Below, in pieces: positions 5,395 through 7,969 of a stretch of 7,969 nucleotides of DNA; positions within the stretch are counted from its first letter, which is position 1, and each line of letters starts with the position of its first letter. Made by a program: the position numbers and the translations under genes. This stretch comes from Candidatus Azambacteria bacterium (GTDB lineage Bacteria; Patescibacteriota; Minisyncoccia; GWC2-36-17; JACQAJ01). Location of the stretch: positions 1-7,969 of the forward strand of contig JACQAJ010000051.1 of the NCBI GenBank assembly GCA_016195045.1, in the 5' to 3' direction. The notes under the pieces were generated by a model. The model was given only the letters and a program-made list of their open reading frames with translations. It was not told the DNA's origin and did no database searches.

Positions 5395-6546
5395 ATGGAA
5401 TATGTAAATAGAAAAATAGAGATAAGAATAATGGAAGCTGCTAAGACTATGCCAATTATTGGGATTCTTGGGCCAAGACAATCTGGTAAGACTACACTGG
5501 CTAGAAACCTTTTCAAGGATTTCTTGTATGTTAACTTAGAGTTTCCCGATGATCGAGTATATGCTGAGCGTGATCCGCGAGGTTTTTTGTCGCAAGCAGA
5601 TAAGATGATTATTGATGAAATTCAACAGGTTCCAGAATTATTTTCGTATATTCAAGGATTTGTGGATGAATATAAAGACCGAAAATATGTTTTAACTGGT
5701 TCAAGTAATTTTACACTTCTCCCTAAAATATCACAGTCTTTGGCGGGGAGAATTGCTCTCTTTACTGTTCTTCCTTTTGCTTTATCGGAATTAGGTACAG
5801 TCTTTCGAGGCCGGAGTTTTTCGAGTAATGATGTTCAGTTTTCTGGTTTTTATCCACGTGTCGTTATTGAAAAGAATAACCCAGTTTTATGGTATCAAGG
5901 ATATATCCAGACCTATTTAGAACGAGATGTTCAGCAGATTACCGCCATACATTTAATGGATAGATTTTATCATTTTATTAAAATCTTAGCGGCTCGAACC
6001 GGAAGTATTATAAATTATACTGAACTGGCAGCCGAAACGGGCGTCTCTCTTAATACAGTCAGAGGCTGGTTTTCTGTTTTAGTGTCAAGTTATATTGTTT
6101 ATATAGTGCCACCATATTTTGCCAATATTTCCAAGAGATTAGTGAAATCTCCTCGATGTTATTTTTATGATCCAGGTCTTTTGTGTACCTTACTCGGTAT
6201 TCGTGATAGCCGTCATCTTGATATGCATATTTTGAGCGGTCAGATATTTGAGAATTTTGTTATCAGTGAAATGATAAAAAATGAATATATTATTCACCAG
6301 ACTCATACATTGTTTTATTACCGTGATCATGATGGGCTAGAAGTTGATATTGTGCGAGAGAAGAATAATATGCTTGAGTTGTTTGAAATAAAAAGGAATA
6401 ATGTTTATAAAACTGAATTTGCACATAATATGCGCACACTGGAAAGATTGTTACCAAATGTTTTAAAGAAGACCGTTGTATATGGAGGAGATCAGACGAT
6501 GCAACACGGCGATATATCTATAATGAGTTGGAGAGATTTGAAATAG
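5395..6546 (+). CDS. AAA_14/DUF4143-family ATPase (copy 2)
   Basis: The 383-residue protein has the same plan as the ATPase at 3912 but is clearly diverged from it: Walker A GPRQSGKTT (residues 26-34), Walker B MIIDEIQQ (71-78), KYVLTGSSNF (97-106) and SLAGRIALF. The middle has YIQTYLERDVQQ, AARTGSIINYTELAAETG (winged-helix-like) and SKRLVKSPRCYFYDPGL. The C-terminal HDGLEVDIV followed by ELFEIKRNN keeps the E-x-D and E-x-K residues of the nuclease-like fold. I chose the ATG at 5395, not the in-frame TTG at 5371. It places Walker A exactly as in copy 1, gives a matching N-terminus (MEYV against MKYI), and the TTG lies upstream of the -10 box. The gene ends TAG at 6544-6546 directly against a purC remnant, with no intergenic sequence. 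Its function is not established. Confidence 0.92.
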   Translation: MEYVNRKIEIRIMEAAKTMPIIGILGPRQSGKTTLARNLFKDFLYVNLEFPDDRVYAERDPRGFLSQADKMIIDEIQQVPELFSYIQGFVDEYKDRKYVLTGSSNFTLLPKISQSLAGRIALFTVLPFALSELGTVFRGRSFSSNDVQFSGFYPRVVIEKNNPVLWYQGYIQTYLERDVQQITAIHLMDRFYHFIKILAARTGSIINYTELAAETGVSLNTVRGWFSVLVSSYIVYIVPPYFANISKRLVKSPRCYFYDPGLLCTLLGIRDSRHLDMHILSGQIFENFVISEMIKNEYIIHQTHTLFYYRDHDGLEVDIVREKNNMLELFEIKRNNVYKTEFAHNMRTLERLLPNVLKKTVVYGGDQTMQHGDISIMSWRDLK

Positions 6547-6742
6547 AAATCAAAAAATCATACGGCTGGTTCTGATATCGACCACCAAGGATAAACACGA
6601 TCAACTAATTACTTCAATGATCAATGAATTATTCCGTTGGTATATTAAAATTTTTGAACAAATTACTGGAACTAAGTTTGTATTTCCCGACTTAAGTGAT
6701 AATATGGTCGAAAGGATAGAAAAACAATTAATAAACGCATGA
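6545..6742 (+). pseudogene. Internally deleted purC remnant with its own C-terminus (copy C)
   Basis: In one open frame of 65 codons this stretch first reads NQKIIR then LVLISTTKDKHDQLITS, matching PurC residues 137-160 (NQKLDQPVLTPTTKSDQ, then HDRPITP). It jumps after ITS directly to MINELFRWYIKIFEQITGTK, matching PurC from residue 275. About 114 codons, including the ADTKYEFG signature, are missing without loss of frame. The C-terminal end differs from that of the intact gene: FVFPDLSDNMVERIEKQ and LINA, then TGA at 6740-6742. It has the simpler GTKF where intact PurC has GTTKF. Over the shared MINEL...GTKF part only four bases differ plus one missing codon. The first 136 codons are absent, replaced by the end of ATPase 2. 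An internal ATG at 6617 could allow a 41-residue peptide. The fragment cannot be an active enzyme. Confidence 0.85.
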
Positions 6743-6747
6743 CTTTT

Positions 6748-7587
6748 ATGTCAGACAAAATAATTAAAAAACTAGCCATATTCGAGGGTAAAAAGATTCG
6801 TCGAATTTGGGATGAAAAAACAGAGACCTGGTTTTTCTCGGTAGTGGATATTATTCAGGTATTAATTCAACAAGATGACTATCAAACAGCTAGAAAATAT
6901 TGGAATAAACTCAAAGAAAGACTCAAAAAAGAAGGAAATCAGTCGGTGACAAATTGTCACCAACTGAAATTTATGGCTCAAGATGGTAAATATTATATTA
7001 CTGATGCCGCAGATACAGAGACGCTGTTTCGTCTTATCCAATCTATTCCTAGTCCCAAAGCTGAACCGATAAAACTTTGGTTGGCAAAGGTTGGCTATGA
7101 ACGCGTTCAGGAAATAAGTGATCCAGAAAAAGCATTAAATCGTAGTCGTGACTATTGGCAAAAAATGGGGCGAAGTGACAAATGGATACAACAAAGAATG
7201 ATGGGGCAGGAAATTAGAAATAAATTGACTGATTATTGGAAAGATAATGAAGTTAAAAAACAGGACGAATATGCGATTTTGACTAACATTATTCATCAAG
7301 AATGGAGTGATTTGACTGTCAAAGAACATAAGAATCTAAAAAATTTAAAAAGAGAAAATTTACGTGATCACATGACGGATGCCGAATTGGTTTTTACGGC
7401 TTTAGCGGAACTTTCTACACGACAAATTTCTGAGACAATGAAAACTAAAGGACTGGAAGAAAATAAAATTCCAGCGCGAAAAGGTGGACGAGTAGCAAAA
7501 AATGCACGTTTGGAATTAGAACAAAAAACTGGTCAATCAATTATTAGTGGCAGTAATTTTAAAAAATTGTCAGAACGAAAAAATTAA
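6748..7587 (+). CDS. Bro-N domain protein with DinD-like C-terminus (phage antirepressor type)
   Basis: The 279-residue protein begins with a Bro-N-like domain: IFEGKKIRRIW (residues 11-21), WFFSVVDIIQVLI (28-40), ARKYWNKLKERLKKEG (48-63), SVTNCHQLKF (66-75), then the family's strongest stretch, TDAADTETLFRLIQSIPSPK (85-104), with AEPIKLWLAKVGYERVQEI after it. The C-terminal half carries NLKRENLRDHMTDAELVFTA (199-218) and an ending RKGGRVAKNARLELEQKTG (244-262) that recalls E. coli DinD. Bro-N proteins bind DNA and are common in phages and mobile regions; the chromosomal role of this subfamily is not settled. I prefer ATG 6748 (MSDKI) because, from memory, relatives start this way; ATG 6739 would add MTF and overlap the purC remnant stop by ATGA. 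purB follows 16 bp after the stop. Confidence 0.88.
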   Translation: MSDKIIKKLAIFEGKKIRRIWDEKTETWFFSVVDIIQVLIQQDDYQTARKYWNKLKERLKKEGNQSVTNCHQLKFMAQDGKYYITDAADTETLFRLIQSIPSPKAEPIKLWLAKVGYERVQEISDPEKALNRSRDYWQKMGRSDKWIQQRMMGQEIRNKLTDYWKDNEVKKQDEYAILTNIIHQEWSDLTVKEHKNLKNLKRENLRDHMTDAELVFTALAELSTRQISETMKTKGLEENKIPARKGGRVAKNARLELEQKTGQSIISGSNFKKLSERKN

Positions 7588-7603
7588 TTATTTATTATTA
7601 ATT

Positions 7604-7969
7604 ATGCTTGAATCTCTTAGTCCAATTGATGGTCGCTACGAAAAGAAAAGTCTGCCTTTGGCGGCCTATTTTAGTGAGAAAGCGCTGATGAAATATCGGC
7701 TGATTATAGAAGGGGAGTATCTTATGGCTCTTTCAGAAACCAAGGGAATTAGTTTGAGGAAATTTACCCAAGAAGAAAAAAGTCTTATACGTGGACTTTA
7801 TGATCTTGATCTGGTTGGGGCTAATAAAATTAAAGAGTTCGAGGCAGTGACTAATCATGATGTTAAAGCGGTGGAATATTTTTTAAAAGAAAAATTAAAA
7901 AAAACCTCGCTCAAGGATAGTCTGGAATGGATTCATTTCGCCCTAACTTCAGAAGATATTAATAATTTG
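7604..7969 (+). CDS. purB: Adenylosuccinate lyase PurB, 3'-truncated by the window edge
   Basis: PurB splits SAICAR to AICAR plus fumarate, and adenylosuccinate to AMP plus fumarate. The frame is open from ATG 7604 to the last base (122 codons) and reads MLESLSPIDGRYEKKSLPLA at the start, the usual PurB N-terminus. It continues with FEAVTNHDVKAVEYFLKEKL (residues 78-97; TNHDVK at 83-88) and ends in HFALTSEDINNL (111-122), which closely matches the E. coli-type PurB substrate-binding segment. The catalytic regions beyond this point are outside the window. Finding purB on the same strand after purK, purE and purC supports the call and shows that the genes between 2952 and 7587 interrupt a purine cluster. 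No Shine-Dalgarno is seen before the ATG; the 16-bp gap is all A+T. Confidence 0.95.
   Translation, partial: MLESLSPIDGRYEKKSLPLAAYFSEKALMKYRLIIEGEYLMALSETKGISLRKFTQEEKSLIRGLYDLDLVGANKIKEFEAVTNHDVKAVEYFLKEKLKKTSLKDSLEWIHFALTSEDINNL

Noticed and set aside
5248..5481. 77-codon reverse-strand frame across copy B and the ATPase 2 start
   Set aside because: It covers a purC fragment, a hairpin and a promoter on the other strand; no protein-like features.
7135..7329. 64-codon reverse-strand frame inside the Bro-N gene
   Set aside because: Low-complexity hydrophobic shadow of a conserved coding region.
1..7969. tRNA, rRNA, CRISPR array, integrase or transposase gene
   Set aside because: I saw no cloverleaf, rRNA segment or regularly spaced repeat array, and no protein in the window has recombinase or DDE features. 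The island model therefore lacks a visible mobilisation enzyme.

Overview
The window is A+T-rich bacterial DNA. It holds part of a de novo purine (IMP) biosynthesis cluster whose gene order, purK-purE-[NYN]-purC-...-purB, is interrupted by about 4.7 kb of accessory genes between purC and purB. TGA is a normal stop here: purK and purE both end in TGA, with an ATGA overlap between them. Codes that reassign UGA are therefore unlikely. Shine-Dalgarno sequences are absent or poor at almost every start. The Bro-N/DinD-like protein, the two AAA_14/DUF4143 ATPases and a G+C-rich palindromic repeat containing a CCGCCAGCTGGCGG core are features I associate with Patescibacteria (candidate phyla radiation) genomes. 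That placement is inference, not proof.

Layout. 1-1322: the 3' part of purK and a complete purE, overlapping by 4 bp. 1333-1851: a small NYN-domain (PIN-like nuclease fold) protein between the purine genes. 1956-2921: complete purC. 2952-3595 (perhaps to 3635): a hypothetical gene that is open only to 3407 but continues in the -1 frame, with the change of frame lying exactly on a T TTT TTA heptamer. 3596-3911: no coding sequence seen; it holds a perfect 24-bp A+T-rich palindrome, a G+C-rich nested inverted-repeat element and a strong promoter. 3912-5132 and 5395-6546: two related but diverged AAA_14/DUF4143 ATPases, each with a sigma70-like promoter whose -10 box ends 6 nt before the ATG, which predicts leaderless mRNA. 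6748-7587: a Bro-N/DinD-like protein. 7604 to the right edge: the start of purB, cut off by the window end.

The least expected observation is that the 3' end of purC occurs three times. Copy A is the end of the intact gene (about 2797-2894). Copy B (about 5190-5284) is a roughly 90% identical fragment between the two ATPase genes. Copy C (about 6545-6742) is an internally deleted purC remnant with its own stop codon, directly after the second ATPase gene and overlapping the first possible start of the Bro-N gene by ATGA. Each purC end is followed by accessory cargo: A by the broken hypothetical gene, the repeats and ATPase 1; B by ATPase 2; C by Bro-N. This suggests a repeated insertion, recombination or duplication hotspot at the 3' end of purC, although no integrase or transposase is visible in the window.

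Functionally, PurK and PurE convert AIR to CAIR, PurC makes SAICAR, and PurB releases fumarate to give AICAR and also makes AMP from adenylosuccinate. The pur genes are therefore consecutive pathway steps, with unrelated mobile or defence-like cargo between the last two.
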